A stretch of DNA of 59,966 nucleotides. Source: a virus. Shown piece by piece: positions 32,491 to 39,273 of this stretch; position 1 is the first letter of the stretch; every line of letters begins with the position of its first letter. A program made the position numbers and the translations under genes. The notes under the pieces were generated by a model. The model was not told the DNA's origin and did not search any database. It saw nothing but the letters and a program-made list of their open reading frames with translations. The stretch covers positions 1 to 59,966 of the IMG/VR virus record IMGVR_UViG_3300020179_000034. One strand, 5' to 3'.

Positions 32491-33591
32491 TCACGCCATG
32501 CTCAGGCTGTTCAGTACAAACATTTGCGATGTCGTATGTGAGTGTTGGCGGCATGCTGCACCGATCTCAGGCCAGAACCGTTTGCCCTTCATGTCATCAT
32601 TGTTAGGTACAAGATTGTCGCAGCCAATGTGAGACTTCAGCATAACGAGTTGTATTTCTAACTCTTTCCGCAAGTCGCTCGGCAAATCTTGCAGGCTCCT
32701 GTACCACCGCAACGGTGTAGAGAACCCTACCTCTGGCATGTACGCAAACTCGCCTGCGTAGGGCAGATTAGTGCCATTACCGTAAGTGTTGAGCGCAGTG
32801 GAAATTGGCACTGTGTTGGTCTTGCCTACGATCACGCCGCCACGTATGTGCGGGAAGAAAATGATTTTGTCCCCCTCCATCATGGAGCGCACGATAGCCA
32901 ATGAGTTATCAAACTTCTGGTCGATCTGATTCATCGTGTCATACAACGATCTGATCTTGTCCATGACGCTGCATGGGATGTTGCTCCTGTCTAAGTCACC
33001 CATAAACGCTTTGATCAGTGTGTGGGAAAACTCACGGGGGACAGGTACAGTCGGGCGACCGCTAAGACTGTTTCCGTACGTTGAATCTATAGCGTTGTCA
33101 ATAATGTCACGGATGTGTTCACTCATGGTGCGCTCGACAGATAAGACTGCGCTGCATATCTCGCTGTGAACATCATGACTACCTTTTGACATCTTTTGTA
33201 CCGCGTAGCGTTGCGTGTTGGTGCATAACTTTGATCCACCAAACCCGTATATATTATTGCGGAAGGTATGATTGGCGGCTTGCACAGTGAACGCCGTTTC
33301 GTCTTCTGAACGTAACTCTTTTTCTCGTGGGTCGTAGTTCAAATTTGCCACATCGAAACCATGCACTGTTGACAGCATCATGTTGTGACCTATATCAAGC
33401 GCAGCACCCCAACTGTTCGGAGCCTTGAACTCTGCCACTCGTATACGCCCTTCGGTCGCGCCGTAGATAGCGACAGCAATAGGCCACAGTGGAGAACGCA
33501 CCGCATCTTTTCGCAGTGCTTCGTTATCCATCATCGTATTCGGCAGGAACATCTCGTCGATGTTCACCTTAATCGTATTTCGCTTAGCCAT
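32491..33591 (-). CDS. Unknown MoxR/VWA-operon protein, 366 aa
   Basis: The start is set at ATG 33591 because GGAGGT lies six bases upstream; a longer frame to 33603 is not needed. It begins MAKRNTIKVN with a DEMFLPNTMM segment. The middle (about 115-210) is helical and the end carries GCDNLVPNNDDMKGKRFWPEIGAACRQHSH. The His/Cys/Asp-rich end could bind metal but there is no known motif. It is the last of four consecutive genes with DUF3150-like, MoxR ATPase and VWA-metallopeptidase proteins, separated by 12 bases from the VWA gene. It is the best candidate for a substrate, effector or structural partner of that machine; this is inference. Confidence 0.8.
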   Translation of the reverse strand: MAKRNTIKVNIDEMFLPNTMMDNEALRKDAVRSPLWPIAVAIYGATEGRIRVAEFKAPNSWGAALDIGHNMMLSTVHGFDVANLNYDPREKELRSEDETAFTVQAANHTFRNNIYGFGGSKLCTNTQRYAVQKMSKGSHDVHSEICSAVLSVERTMSEHIRDIIDNAIDSTYGNSLSGRPTVPVPREFSHTLIKAFMGDLDRSNIPCSVMDKIRSLYDTMNQIDQKFDNSLAIVRSMMEGDKIIFFPHIRGGVIVGKTNTVPISTALNTYGNGTNLPYAGEFAYMPEVGFSTPLRWYRSLQDLPSDLRKELEIQLVMLKSHIGCDNLVPNNDDMKGKRFWPEIGAACRQHSHTTSQMFVLNSLSMA

Positions 33592-33603
33592 GACAACCTC
33601 CAA

Positions 33604-34866
33604 TTAGTTTTCAATAACAATCTTTCTACCAACAGGCGGCTCAAAGCCCCTGTTATGATTCGGCGGCAGCAGCCACAACACTGGGCAGTTCAACTCCCAA
33701 GTGATGTCATGCTCCACGTGGCCATCCGTGAACACAATCAGGAACTGTGGCTCGACGTTGTTCTTCGTGATGTAGTCACTGACGCACGACACCTTAGTAC
33801 CGCCGCCACCCAACGGCTTGAGCAACGTAGCGATGCCCTCGTAGTTACCTTCAAACACCTGCTCACCATGCACCATCGTGTCCCACCACAACACACGCAT
33901 ACGCTCTGGTCTGCATGTCTCACAGATGGACGCGATTTCGCCGCCGACCATGTTCAGCAGCGCGTCACCGATGCTGCCCGATGTATCGTTAGCGATAACA
34001 CCCTCGCAAATAGTCTCGGACTCCACGTGTGGCAGGAACAAATCATCAGCGAGACGGCGTCGGTTAAGTTTCGCCCAAGTCAACTCGTCCCGTCCTGCCA
34101 TCGCTGCGCTCACGAACTCACGCAGTTCCTCACGCCAGTCCACCTTGGGAGCAAGTATCTCCGTGATGGCACGGGGAGCCTTCACGCCAAACCGACCTGC
34201 GATAAGAGAGCCTTGACTGATAGCCTCGTCAATATCTTTCGATAACTGCTCAGCGGCTTCGCCGTCCATCGTCTCAGTCGATTCAGTGTCATGCTCGTCG
34301 AGCGGCTCCATGTCGCTGACACTGTCAGAGCCAGAAGTATTTTGGCCCATGCCGCCACTCTGACCTTGCTCGCCGGAAGGTTTCTGTTTCTCCTTCTCCA
34401 TGCGCTTGACCAAGTCATCCCACACTTGGCGCACCGACCACCCGTGATACTTGACATCGTAGAGCGCACCCGTTGGCAACTTCACCAAGTCGGGTGCCTT
34501 TTGACTGATCTCCATGATGATGGCGTTGATCACAAAATCCATCGCCACGTTGGCAAGTCGCGGATTCTGCTTGATCAAATCTTTGTGTCGTGGGATGTGC
34601 TTCAGCATCACATGCCCGTTCTCGTGCAGCACCAAGCCACCCAACTCAGCAAGGCTCAACTTTTCGATGAAGTTTTTCCCATATCGTTTGTTTAGACCAT
34701 CCGTACACGCTGTCGGAATCCCGACATCGACACTTGATTCACCCATCATGAGGATGCCCGAAAACAAGCAAGTCTCAGGGTGCTTCATTAGTCTGATATG
34801 CACCTTCTTCAACTTCATTGTTGCTTCGTGCGTACTTACGGGGATTGTTTCTGCTACTGCGTTCAT
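33604..34866 (-). CDS. VWA protein with HENGH metallopeptidase-like motif (DUF2201-like), 420 aa
   Basis: The start is ATG 34866 with GGAGG. Domains in order: a zincin-like helical domain with H81-E-N-G-H85 (LHENGHVMLKH) and a following D110/N114 helix; an acidic low-complexity linker (about 160-205); and a von Willebrand A-like domain from about 285 with a MIDAS DTSGS (294-298) and FTDGH near 376. This is the layout of DUF2201/VWA-like proteins, which in bacteria pair with MoxR AAA+ ATPases, as the upstream gene does here. Likely acts as the substrate-facing or chelatase-like partner. Whether the HExxH site cleaves protein is unknown. Confidence 0.9.
   Translation of the reverse strand: MNAVAETIPVSTHEATMKLKKVHIRLMKHPETCLFSGILMMGESSVDVGIPTACTDGLNKRYGKNFIEKLSLAELGGLVLHENGHVMLKHIPRHKDLIKQNPRLANVAMDFVINAIIMEISQKAPDLVKLPTGALYDVKYHGWSVRQVWDDLVKRMEKEKQKPSGEQGQSGGMGQNTSGSDSVSDMEPLDEHDTESTETMDGEAAEQLSKDIDEAISQGSLIAGRFGVKAPRAITEILAPKVDWREELREFVSAAMAGRDELTWAKLNRRRLADDLFLPHVESETICEGVIANDTSGSIGDALLNMVGGEIASICETCRPERMRVLWWDTMVHGEQVFEGNYEGIATLLKPLGGGGTKVSCVSDYITKNNVEPQFLIVFTDGHVEHDITWELNCPVLWLLPPNHNRGFEPPVGRKIVIEN
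34315..34329. promoter_or_regulatory. 15-bp palindrome copy inside VWA linker (14/15)
   Basis: GCTGACA-C-TGTCAGA. Unlike the others it is fully inside a gene, in codons for the Ser/Asp linker of the VWA protein, so it may be coincidental. Confidence 0.4.
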
Positions 34867-34892
34867 ACAGCCTCCATTGTCAATTGTTTACA

Positions 34893-35981
34893 TCAGGTCA
34901 GCAGTTGGTAATTACCATCCTGCAACCACTTGGAAATTTCAGCGTTCTTCGACGCGATAGGCGAGAGCCGACTGCTGCCCATCGCCATCGTGAAGAAGAC
35001 TGACTGCAACTCCTCAGACTTCGTCCGTCGCATAAACTTCATAAACTTGCTCAAGTCATCCTGCGTCTTGATAACGTCGATGGCATTGAACATCATCATG
35101 AACAGAGCCGCCTGTTTCTCTGGCACTCTGACACCGTCAGGGTCTTTGATAACATCCTCTGCCAACACCACCTCGTCCTTGAGGGACAACACTGCCGCCA
35201 ACTGTTTCGCACTCGGTACGCCAATCGAACCTGCAAGAGCCGCCATCGTCAGCGAATGACCTAACTTGTCACGGTTCACGATGTCGGGGTCACAGTTAGC
35301 GAGTGAGCGTGGGGAGCAGAATTGTTTTGTACGATGCACGGGAATGAACACATGCTCGTTGTCCTGTGGAGTAATTCCATCCAAGTAACTCGCCATGACT
35401 GACGGCGTCATCTTGACGAACGCTCTCAACTCCATAGACAACCCTGCGTTAGTCGCCCACACCAACCACTCGTCCACCGTAGGCTTACGAATGTTCAGCG
35501 TTGTAACGCGGTTCGATGCGTGCGCTAGCAGTGCGTTGCCAACACCATCTGTTGCAAGATTACCTGTCGCGAACACGATGGAATCTGGATGCAAGACATA
35601 GTCCATCCACACCTTGTCGAGCGTGAGCCGCGCACCCAACTTCTGCAACATCTTGTCACCCTTGTCGTACTCGTCGATCATGATCAACTTGGGTTTATTG
35701 GACTTCGGCTTGAGCAGTGACGATATGTATACTTCCAACTCGCCAGTGTCACGGTTCGGCGCACGTAGACCCAACTCACCATAGTCGATGCACGACCAGT
35801 CGAGATACACGGGGTCATACGCATCGCCCAATGCCTCGACCAACATTCGGTAAAGAGTTGATTTACCGATGCCAGGCTCCCCTTGAAAGTAATAAGTCTT
35901 GTTCTTGCCGTTCACCAACAGCAACTTGAACGCCTCGGGGATACTGATGGCGTTGTTAAAGTTAAGAGTTTCTCGTTTCAT
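34893..35981 (-). CDS. MoxR-type AAA+ ATPase, 362 aa
   Basis: Walker A GEPGIGKS (34-41), Walker B LIMIDE (99-104), sensor 1 FATGN (about 135) and an arginine region with NRVTTLNIRKPTVDEW fit the MoxR/CobS/NorQ class of AAA+ ATPases. These typically form rings that remodel a VWA-containing partner; the adjacent downstream gene encodes exactly such a partner. Relatives in cyanophages are often called CobS, but no cobalamin or porphyrin gene is present. The start is ATG 35981, 34 bases after the palindrome copy at 36015-36029, which also spans the previous stop codon. Confident as an ATPase, substrate unknown. Confidence 0.92.
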   Translation of the reverse strand: MKRETLNFNNAISIPEAFKLLLVNGKNKTYYFQGEPGIGKSTLYRMLVEALGDAYDPVYLDWSCIDYGELGLRAPNRDTGELEVYISSLLKPKSNKPKLIMIDEYDKGDKMLQKLGARLTLDKVWMDYVLHPDSIVFATGNLATDGVGNALLAHASNRVTTLNIRKPTVDEWLVWATNAGLSMELRAFVKMTPSVMASYLDGITPQDNEHVFIPVHRTKQFCSPRSLANCDPDIVNRDKLGHSLTMAALAGSIGVPSAKQLAAVLSLKDEVVLAEDVIKDPDGVRVPEKQAALFMMMFNAIDVIKTQDDLSKFMKFMRRTKSEELQSVFFTMAMGSSRLSPIASKNAEISKWLQDGNYQLLT

Positions 35982-36014
35982 GACTGATATAGCCTCCGTT
36001 TAATTACGTACAAA

Positions 36015-36029
36015 TCTGACAATGTCAGA
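36015..36029. promoter_or_regulatory. 15-bp palindrome copy (perfect)
   Basis: TCTGACA-A-TGTCAGA. It overlaps the stop codon of the DUF3150-like gene (TGA at 36025-36027) and precedes the MoxR gene start by 34 bases. Confidence 0.85.
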
Positions 36030-36936
36030 AACCAAACTTCTTCAAGATGTCATCGACCGACTCTTTGACCACGACGCGCTTGGTGTCACTGTTGCGTAGA
36101 GTTTCAATGCTCAAGCCAGCCACCACCTGTTCGAGTTCGGCACGTGCCTCCTCCAAGCGACTGTCCTGTGTCACGTTGAACTCTTTGAAGGTCTCGCACA
36201 TCTCCTGCGCCCGTTGCAACGTGGTGTCGTACAACTTGCGCTTCTTGACCTTCATCTGACCATCTTCGATCACAGTCTCAGTGTCGCAGCAGTGCGAGAG
36301 TGACTTCATTACATCAACCATCTGCTCAACCTGCTTCTGGTAGATGTCCTGCACTAGTTCTTTGGCTTGCCGCTCGTAGTGCTGCGCCAAGTCGTTCGCC
36401 AGTGAGTTGCTTATCTCACAACGAAAGTCCCCGACTGGTACTTCCGCCGTAAAAACCTTCACCTTGAAGCACGACATCACCTCGTCCACAGGCGGGTAGT
36501 CAGTCGCCTTGAACATATCGCCTTGGACAAACGCCTCGTTAGCCACGGCGGTGGTGTATACCTGACGGAACTTGTCCTTGAGTTCTTCAGTCTTGGCTTG
36601 ACGCTCCTCGACCTGCTTCATGAACCCCACGATGCGCGGCGTGGGTAAGAATCGCCATCGACCAGACCACGGGTAAGTCTCGCGCTCGACAAAGTTGTAC
36701 CAAGTCTGCCTGTCGTTCAGCACAGCCCGATGCTCGTGGACACCTGCCAGAAGTTTCTTAACGAAACGTCCTGCGTCCCTGTCGGCTCTCTTGGCGGTGG
36801 TGACTTCGTCACTGATCTCGCGATCTTGCTTCGTGCCAGTCCACACACTGACTTCGATGTTGACCAAGATGCCAGACGTAGCAAGTGAGACGACATGATC
36901 TGGCTTTTTTAGTAATGAGTTCGTTTGAGATTCCAT
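36025..36936 (-). CDS. DUF3150-like coiled-coil protein, first gene of the MoxR/VWA operon, 303 aa
   Basis: The start is ATG 36936, seven bases after AGGAGG. The N-terminal part holds a strand pair (VVSLATSGILVNIEVSVWTGTK) and a DREISDEVTTAKRADRDAGRFVKKLL helix. Residues about 90-280 are long charged helices with paired coiled coils (FMKQVEERQAKTEELKDKF; AQHYERQAKELVQDIYQKQVEQMVDVM). This resembles DUF3150 proteins which, from memory, occur beside MoxR and VWA genes; the family call is tentative. Expression is likely from the sigma-70 promoter at 37039-37067, with a palindrome 15 bases upstream of the start. Confidence 0.82.
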   Translation of the reverse strand: MESQTNSLLKKPDHVVSLATSGILVNIEVSVWTGTKQDREISDEVTTAKRADRDAGRFVKKLLAGVHEHRAVLNDRQTWYNFVERETYPWSGRWRFLPTPRIVGFMKQVEERQAKTEELKDKFRQVYTTAVANEAFVQGDMFKATDYPPVDEVMSCFKVKVFTAEVPVGDFRCEISNSLANDLAQHYERQAKELVQDIYQKQVEQMVDVMKSLSHCCDTETVIEDGQMKVKKRKLYDTTLQRAQEMCETFKEFNVTQDSRLEEARAELEQVVAGLSIETLRNSDTKRVVVKESVDDILKKFGF

Positions 36937-36950
36937 TTGCTCAGCCTCCT

Positions 36951-36965
36951 GACTCTGTCAGAGTC
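36951..36965. promoter_or_regulatory. Related perfect palindrome at the operon leader
   Basis: GACTCTG-T-CAGAGTC is a perfect 15-bp dyad related to but not the same as the TCTGACANTGTCAGA family (it shares the TGTCAGA half). It lies 14 bases upstream of the DUF3150-like start and downstream of the promoter at 37039-37067, where a repressor could block transcription. Confidence 0.65.
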
Positions 36966-36990
36966 GTAAGTATTTACAGTTAGGTAGAGT

Positions 36991-37013
36991 CGGGCAGTTG
37001 GCAGTCCTGCCCG
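36991..37013. other. Hairpin in the leader of the MoxR/VWA operon
   Basis: CGGGCAG (36991-36997) and CTGCCCG (37007-37013) form a perfect 7-bp stem with a 9-base loop within the predicted transcript leader. No T-run follows, so it is more likely an RNA stability or control element than a terminator. Confidence 0.55.
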
Positions 37014-37038
37014 TTTGTCACTACCACATGACAAGAAT

Positions 37039-37067
37039 AGTATAACACAACTTAACAATCTAATCAA
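37039..37067 (-). promoter_or_regulatory. Sigma-70-type promoter for the MoxR/VWA operon
   Basis: On the minus strand TTGATT (37062-37067), a 17-base spacer, and TATACT (37039-37044). It directs transcription towards the DUF3150-like gene 100 bases away. Its -35 and spacer length are the same as those of the promoter at 39113-39141. It lies over the stop of the upstream 159-residue gene. Confidence 0.78.
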
Positions 37068-37543
37068 GCCGAAAACCTATCGGCGTTGGGCATTGGTGCT
37101 ACGGCGCTCTGTTGCTCGTTCATGTCTCGAATGTAATTCAAATAATCGATCACCAACTCTGGAGCGCGGTAATCATGCCCACCGATGTTCCACTCAGTGT
37201 TCAGCATGGGCGCGGTGTCATACTTCTTCCAGTCGTACACCGTCGCCACGATCTCGTCCCCGTCTGGCAGCGTGAACACAAGTACCCATTCGGCTTGAGT
37301 CTTGTCACCATCACCGTCTAATGGTTCACCAAACGCCATGACCAAGTCATTGAAGTCGGCACGGACGTAGCCCTTGAGGCACGTGCCGTGGATCCTGTTG
37401 TAGTCCTGTTGCGGTTCAACACGCATACGCTCAACCTCCTGCCGTATCTTGGCTAGTTCAAGTTCTAACTGTTGACGCTCTTCTTCCTGACGCTTGTGGT
37501 CGTGCCACCAGTCGTTCATGTCGTTTTGGATGTTCATGTTCAC
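37064..37543 (-). CDS. Conserved unknown protein with WNIGG motif, 159 aa
   Basis: The start is GTG 37543, seven bases after GAGG and overlapping the upstream stop (GTGA); ATG 37537 is an alternative. Residues 15-45 are a Gln/Glu coiled coil. Residues about 55-125 form a domain with DFNDLVMAFGEP, KTQAEWVLVFTLPDGDEIVATVYDWK and TEWNIGGHD, a pattern I have seen in many phage and bacterial small proteins of unknown function. The C-terminus is flexible. No enzymatic residues can be named. Confidence 0.8.
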   Translation of the reverse strand: MNMNIQNDMNDWWHDHKRQEEERQQLELELAKIRQEVERMRVEPQQDYNRIHGTCLKGYVRADFNDLVMAFGEPLDGDGDKTQAEWVLVFTLPDGDEIVATVYDWKKYDTAPMLNTEWNIGGHDYRAPELVIDYLNYIRDMNEQQSAVAPMPNADRFSA

Positions 37544-37737
37544 GATTGCACCTCGCCCGTAACGGGGTAGTACCCAAATGATTTACCCTCAAAAACTTCT
37601 CGCTGCGCTTGCGCTTGTGCGTCGGCATCAGACATACCGTCCTGCTTCATCTCGCGCACTCGCCGCTGCACGTACTCATCTATACGTTGCGCGGAACGCT
37701 CCGCCCAAAGTTCCCCTGCCTGTTTATCTACTAACAT
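37540..37737 (-). CDS. Small helical protein, 65 aa
   Basis: The start is ATG 37737, in the cassette GGAGGCGTGAGATG which also contains the previous stop. The protein is a charged helix (GELWAERSAQRIDEYVQRRVREMKQDG, then ADAQAQAQREVFEG) ending KSFGYYPVTGEV. No known family. Translation is clearly coupled to the upstream gene. Confidence 0.72.
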   Translation of the reverse strand: MLVDKQAGELWAERSAQRIDEYVQRRVREMKQDGMSDADAQAQAQREVFEGKSFGYYPVTGEVQS

Positions 37738-37738
37738 C

Positions 37739-37936
37739 TCACGCCTCCTTTGCCAAAATCCATCTATCAGTGTTCATAAAAACTTCTTCGACCCACACGC
37801 AGTCTGCACCGTACTCGTCGGTGAGCCGTTCGCAGTCCTCTGTAATAACTTGAACAACCTTGTTGGCTTTGTCACTTTCAAGATCATCCACCCCATCAAA
37901 CTCAAACACCACAAGCACTTGCATCTTCTTAGCCAT
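37739..37936 (-). CDS. Small unknown protein, 65 aa
   Basis: I set the start at ATG 37936, where GGAGGTGTGAGATG gives a strong ribosome site; a 15-residue longer frame would overlap the upstream gene. The protein is acidic with a beta-alpha-beta-like pattern (MQVLVVFEFDGVDDLESDKANKVVQVITEDCERL, ADCVWVEEVFMNTDRW). Unknown function. Confidence 0.72.
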   Translation of the reverse strand: MAKKMQVLVVFEFDGVDDLESDKANKVVQVITEDCERLTDEYGADCVWVEEVFMNTDRWILAKEA

Positions 37937-37937
37937 C

Positions 37938-38168
37938 TCACACCTCCTCGTGTTCAATGTGAAAACTTTTAACCACACCATACATATCGTTCAACCGTAC
38001 CCTTCGCACTACCAACGCTTCCTTTGTGCTAAACGACCCGACCCCGTAGTCATTACAGTAGGAATGTACCGCCTTACGTGCCTTGTTTAGGGTTGTATGC
38101 ATGGAGAGCGGCTCTCCGTTATTAGTCGCCGTATTCCTTCGCACTAGTACTACATAAACATTATCCAT
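37938..38168 (-). CDS. Small unknown protein, 76 aa
   Basis: The start is ATG 38168, with AAGGAGG nearby in the shared GGAGGCGTGAGATG cassette and a palindrome directly upstream (38181-38195). The protein is alpha/beta with alternating strands (NVYVVLVRRNTAT, LVVRRVRLNDMYGVVKSF) and a helix (LNKARKAVHSYCND). The pattern could suit a small binding protein. Its last codons encode the ribosome site of the next gene. Confidence 0.72.
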   Translation of the reverse strand: MDNVYVVLVRRNTATNNGEPLSMHTTLNKARKAVHSYCNDYGVGSFSTKEALVVRRVRLNDMYGVVKSFHIEHEEV

Positions 38169-38180
38169 CTCACGCCTCCT

Positions 38181-38195
38181 TCTGACAGTGTCAGA
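38181..38195. promoter_or_regulatory. 15-bp palindrome copy (perfect)
   Basis: TCTGACA-G-TGTCAGA, immediately before the AAGGAGG site of the 76-residue gene. The TGA stop of the 43-residue gene (38191-38193) lies inside it. Confidence 0.85.
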
Positions 38196-38322
38196 TAAAA
38201 AAGTAATAAATCACGGAGCCAGTGAGGGCCGCCGTGAAACCGTGGTGGAATCCTTTGAAATACACTTGCTTTAGGGCGTTGTGTATCTCGACCTTCAACT
38301 CGACAATTTCCTGCTCACTCAT
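38191..38322 (-). CDS. Small membrane protein, 43 aa
   Basis: The start is ATG 38322, overlapping the previous gene by eight bases in another frame. The product is an amphipathic helix followed by a hydrophobic C-terminal stretch (GFTAALTGSVIYYFFI) that should span the membrane once. Its stop lies inside the palindrome. Too short for domain recognition; coding is supported by the overlap and a membrane-like composition. Confidence 0.55.
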   Translation of the reverse strand: MSEQEIVELKVEIHNALKQVYFKGFHHGFTAALTGSVIYYFFI

Positions 38323-38485
38323 TGATCTCGTCCTCCTCGTCCCACAGAAGTTCATTACGCCTCGCCATGTCAGCGACCTCGTCCTCGCTCATGTACTTGA
38401 GCGCACACAGCAGCACGTGACGGGCATAACCAAAGTCCAACCCATCCACCTGCTCCAACAACTGATTAGTTACTTTTCTGACCAT
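38315..38485 (-). CDS. Small acidic protein, 56 aa
   Basis: The start is ATG 38485 with AAGGAGG upstream. A helical protein (VTNQLLEQVDGLDFGYARHVLLCALKYM) with a very acidic end (NELLWDEEDEINE). The start region GAGGTCGCTGACATGG is repeated inside the gene near 38366-38381, giving an internal in-frame ATG with its own ribosome site. A palindrome-like sequence with two mismatches spans the start. Confidence 0.6.
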   Translation of the reverse strand: MVRKVTNQLLEQVDGLDFGYARHVLLCALKYMSEDEVADMARRNELLWDEEDEINE

Positions 38486-38491
38486 GTCAGC
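38477..38491. promoter_or_regulatory. 15-bp palindrome-like copy (13/15)
   Basis: TCTGACC-A-TGTCAGC has two mismatches to the repeat. It spans the ATG of the 56-residue gene. A weaker member of the family. Confidence 0.45.
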
Positions 38492-38672
38492 GACCTCCTT
38501 TTGTCGTGATGAATCTGGCTACCGCTTGCTTCGCTCTACGCCGCTCGGTGTCACGCTTTAACTCCTCGCAGCACAGGCAAGACTTGCACCCGCAAATCTT
38601 GCCCACGGCTACGCGCTCCATACGCAACCATTCCTCGCGACTCCAGTTCAACTCTTCTAAAAGCGAATTCAT
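38487..38672 (-). CDS. Small cysteine-rich protein, 61 aa
   Basis: The start is ATG 38672, with GGGAGGG about eight bases upstream and overlapping the previous stop. A helical N-terminus (LLEELNWSREEWLRME) is followed by CGCKSCLCC, a tight four-cysteine cluster able to bind a metal, then a basic tail (KRDTERRRAKQAVARF). Likely a small zinc-binding, possibly nucleic-acid-binding, protein; no family known. Confidence 0.65.
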   Translation of the reverse strand: MNSLLEELNWSREEWLRMERVAVGKICGCKSCLCCEELKRDTERRRAKQAVARFITTKGGR

Positions 38673-38890
38673 CTGTAAAACCCTCCCTTGTTGTTGATGC
38701 CCTTCAGGTCTTCAGGGTTACTAGTCACGATGTAGTTTGATTTGTGCATCGGCACGATGGTGTGCCGCTTAGCCCTCGCCACGCGCTCCCCGCAGGGTAG
38801 GCAGGTAGTGAATCCCGCCATGCTACGGGCATACGGTACGCGCTTCGCCCAACACTTCGTGCATAACTTTTCCATACCATTCTGCGACAT
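38669..38890 (-). CDS. Small zinc-ribbon-like protein, 73 aa
   Basis: The start is ATG 38890. CTKCW at residues 10-14 and CLPCG at 30-34 form a C-x2-C...C-x2-C zinc-ribbon pattern, followed by a basic region (RVARAKRHTIVPMHKSN). It is the first clear gene downstream of the promoter at 39113-39141, with a leader of about 215 bases. Possibly a transcription or DNA-binding factor of the early region. Confidence 0.68.
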   Translation of the reverse strand: MSQNGMEKLCTKCWAKRVPYARSMAGFTTCLPCGERVARAKRHTIVPMHKSNYIVTSNPEDLKGINNKGGFYR

Positions 38891-38955
38891 GATTTACAGT
38901 ACTCCCGTTTTTCGAGTGGTAGTTACAGCGTGGGTGGCTTTTAACCTCGTTCTTA

Positions 38956-38982
38956 CACCCGCCCCCACGCGGACGGGTGATG
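38956..38982. other. GC-rich hairpin in the early leader
   Basis: Between the promoter at 39113-39141 and the gene at 38890 the leader contains CACCCG...CGGGTG arms (about 38956-38982) around a GC-rich loop. No T-run follows, so it may be a control element in the leader RNA. Confidence 0.5.
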
Positions 38983-39052
38983 CAGGACGTTCAACCTCAT
39001 GGGTGATTACGCGATACCCACAACGTCCAAGTTTCTCTCGCGTAATCTTGTT

Positions 39053-39067
39053 TCTGACAGTGTCAGA
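39053..39067. promoter_or_regulatory. 15-bp palindrome copy (perfect)
   Basis: TCTGACA-G-TGTCAGA, about 40 bases downstream of the predicted start of transcription of the 39113-39141 promoter. Confidence 0.8.
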
Positions 39068-39112
39068 GCCGCGAGTATTTATGACCTCGTTTGCTTCCTC
39101 GACTGTATAGAT

Positions 39113-39141
39113 ATTATAACAAAACTTGACTAATAAATCAA
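39113..39141 (-). promoter_or_regulatory. Strong early sigma-70 promoter
   Basis: On the minus strand TTGATT (39136-39141), a 17-base spacer and consensus TATAAT (39113-39118). It should drive the small-gene cluster from 38890 downward. Same -35 as the 37039 promoter. Confidence 0.85.
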
Positions 39142-39258
39142 GTCGATACAGCAACGGCGATAGGCTAATCAATGGTGATGCGTAACGTGAAAGGCGTGAA
39201 AGTGTTTTGTATATTCTGGTCTGGCTGGTCTTCAGTGTCAGCGTGGGATATGTGTTGC

Positions 39259-39273
39259 TCTGACAATGTCAGA
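39259..39273. promoter_or_regulatory. 15-bp palindrome copy (perfect)
   Basis: TCTGACA-A-TGTCAGA, directly before the first three TGTTCC hexamers in the control region. Confidence 0.85.

Noticed and set aside
33385-34245. Long plus-strand frame of 286 codons
   Set aside because: It lies opposite the well-supported VWA and 366-residue genes, has an unnatural composition and no ribosome site.
34315-34329. Operator inside the VWA gene
   Set aside because: It falls in low-complexity Ser/Asp codons and may be a chance match; I keep it only as a weak member of the family.
35127-35141. Palindrome-like TCTGACACCGTCAGG in the MoxR gene
   Set aside because: Several mismatches and entirely coding; not counted with the family.
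38894-39172. Open frame of 92 codons on the minus strand
   Set aside because: The strong promoter at 39113-39141 lies inside its first codons, so a transcript from it would lack the start codon; I see no ribosome site and the palindrome would be inside it.
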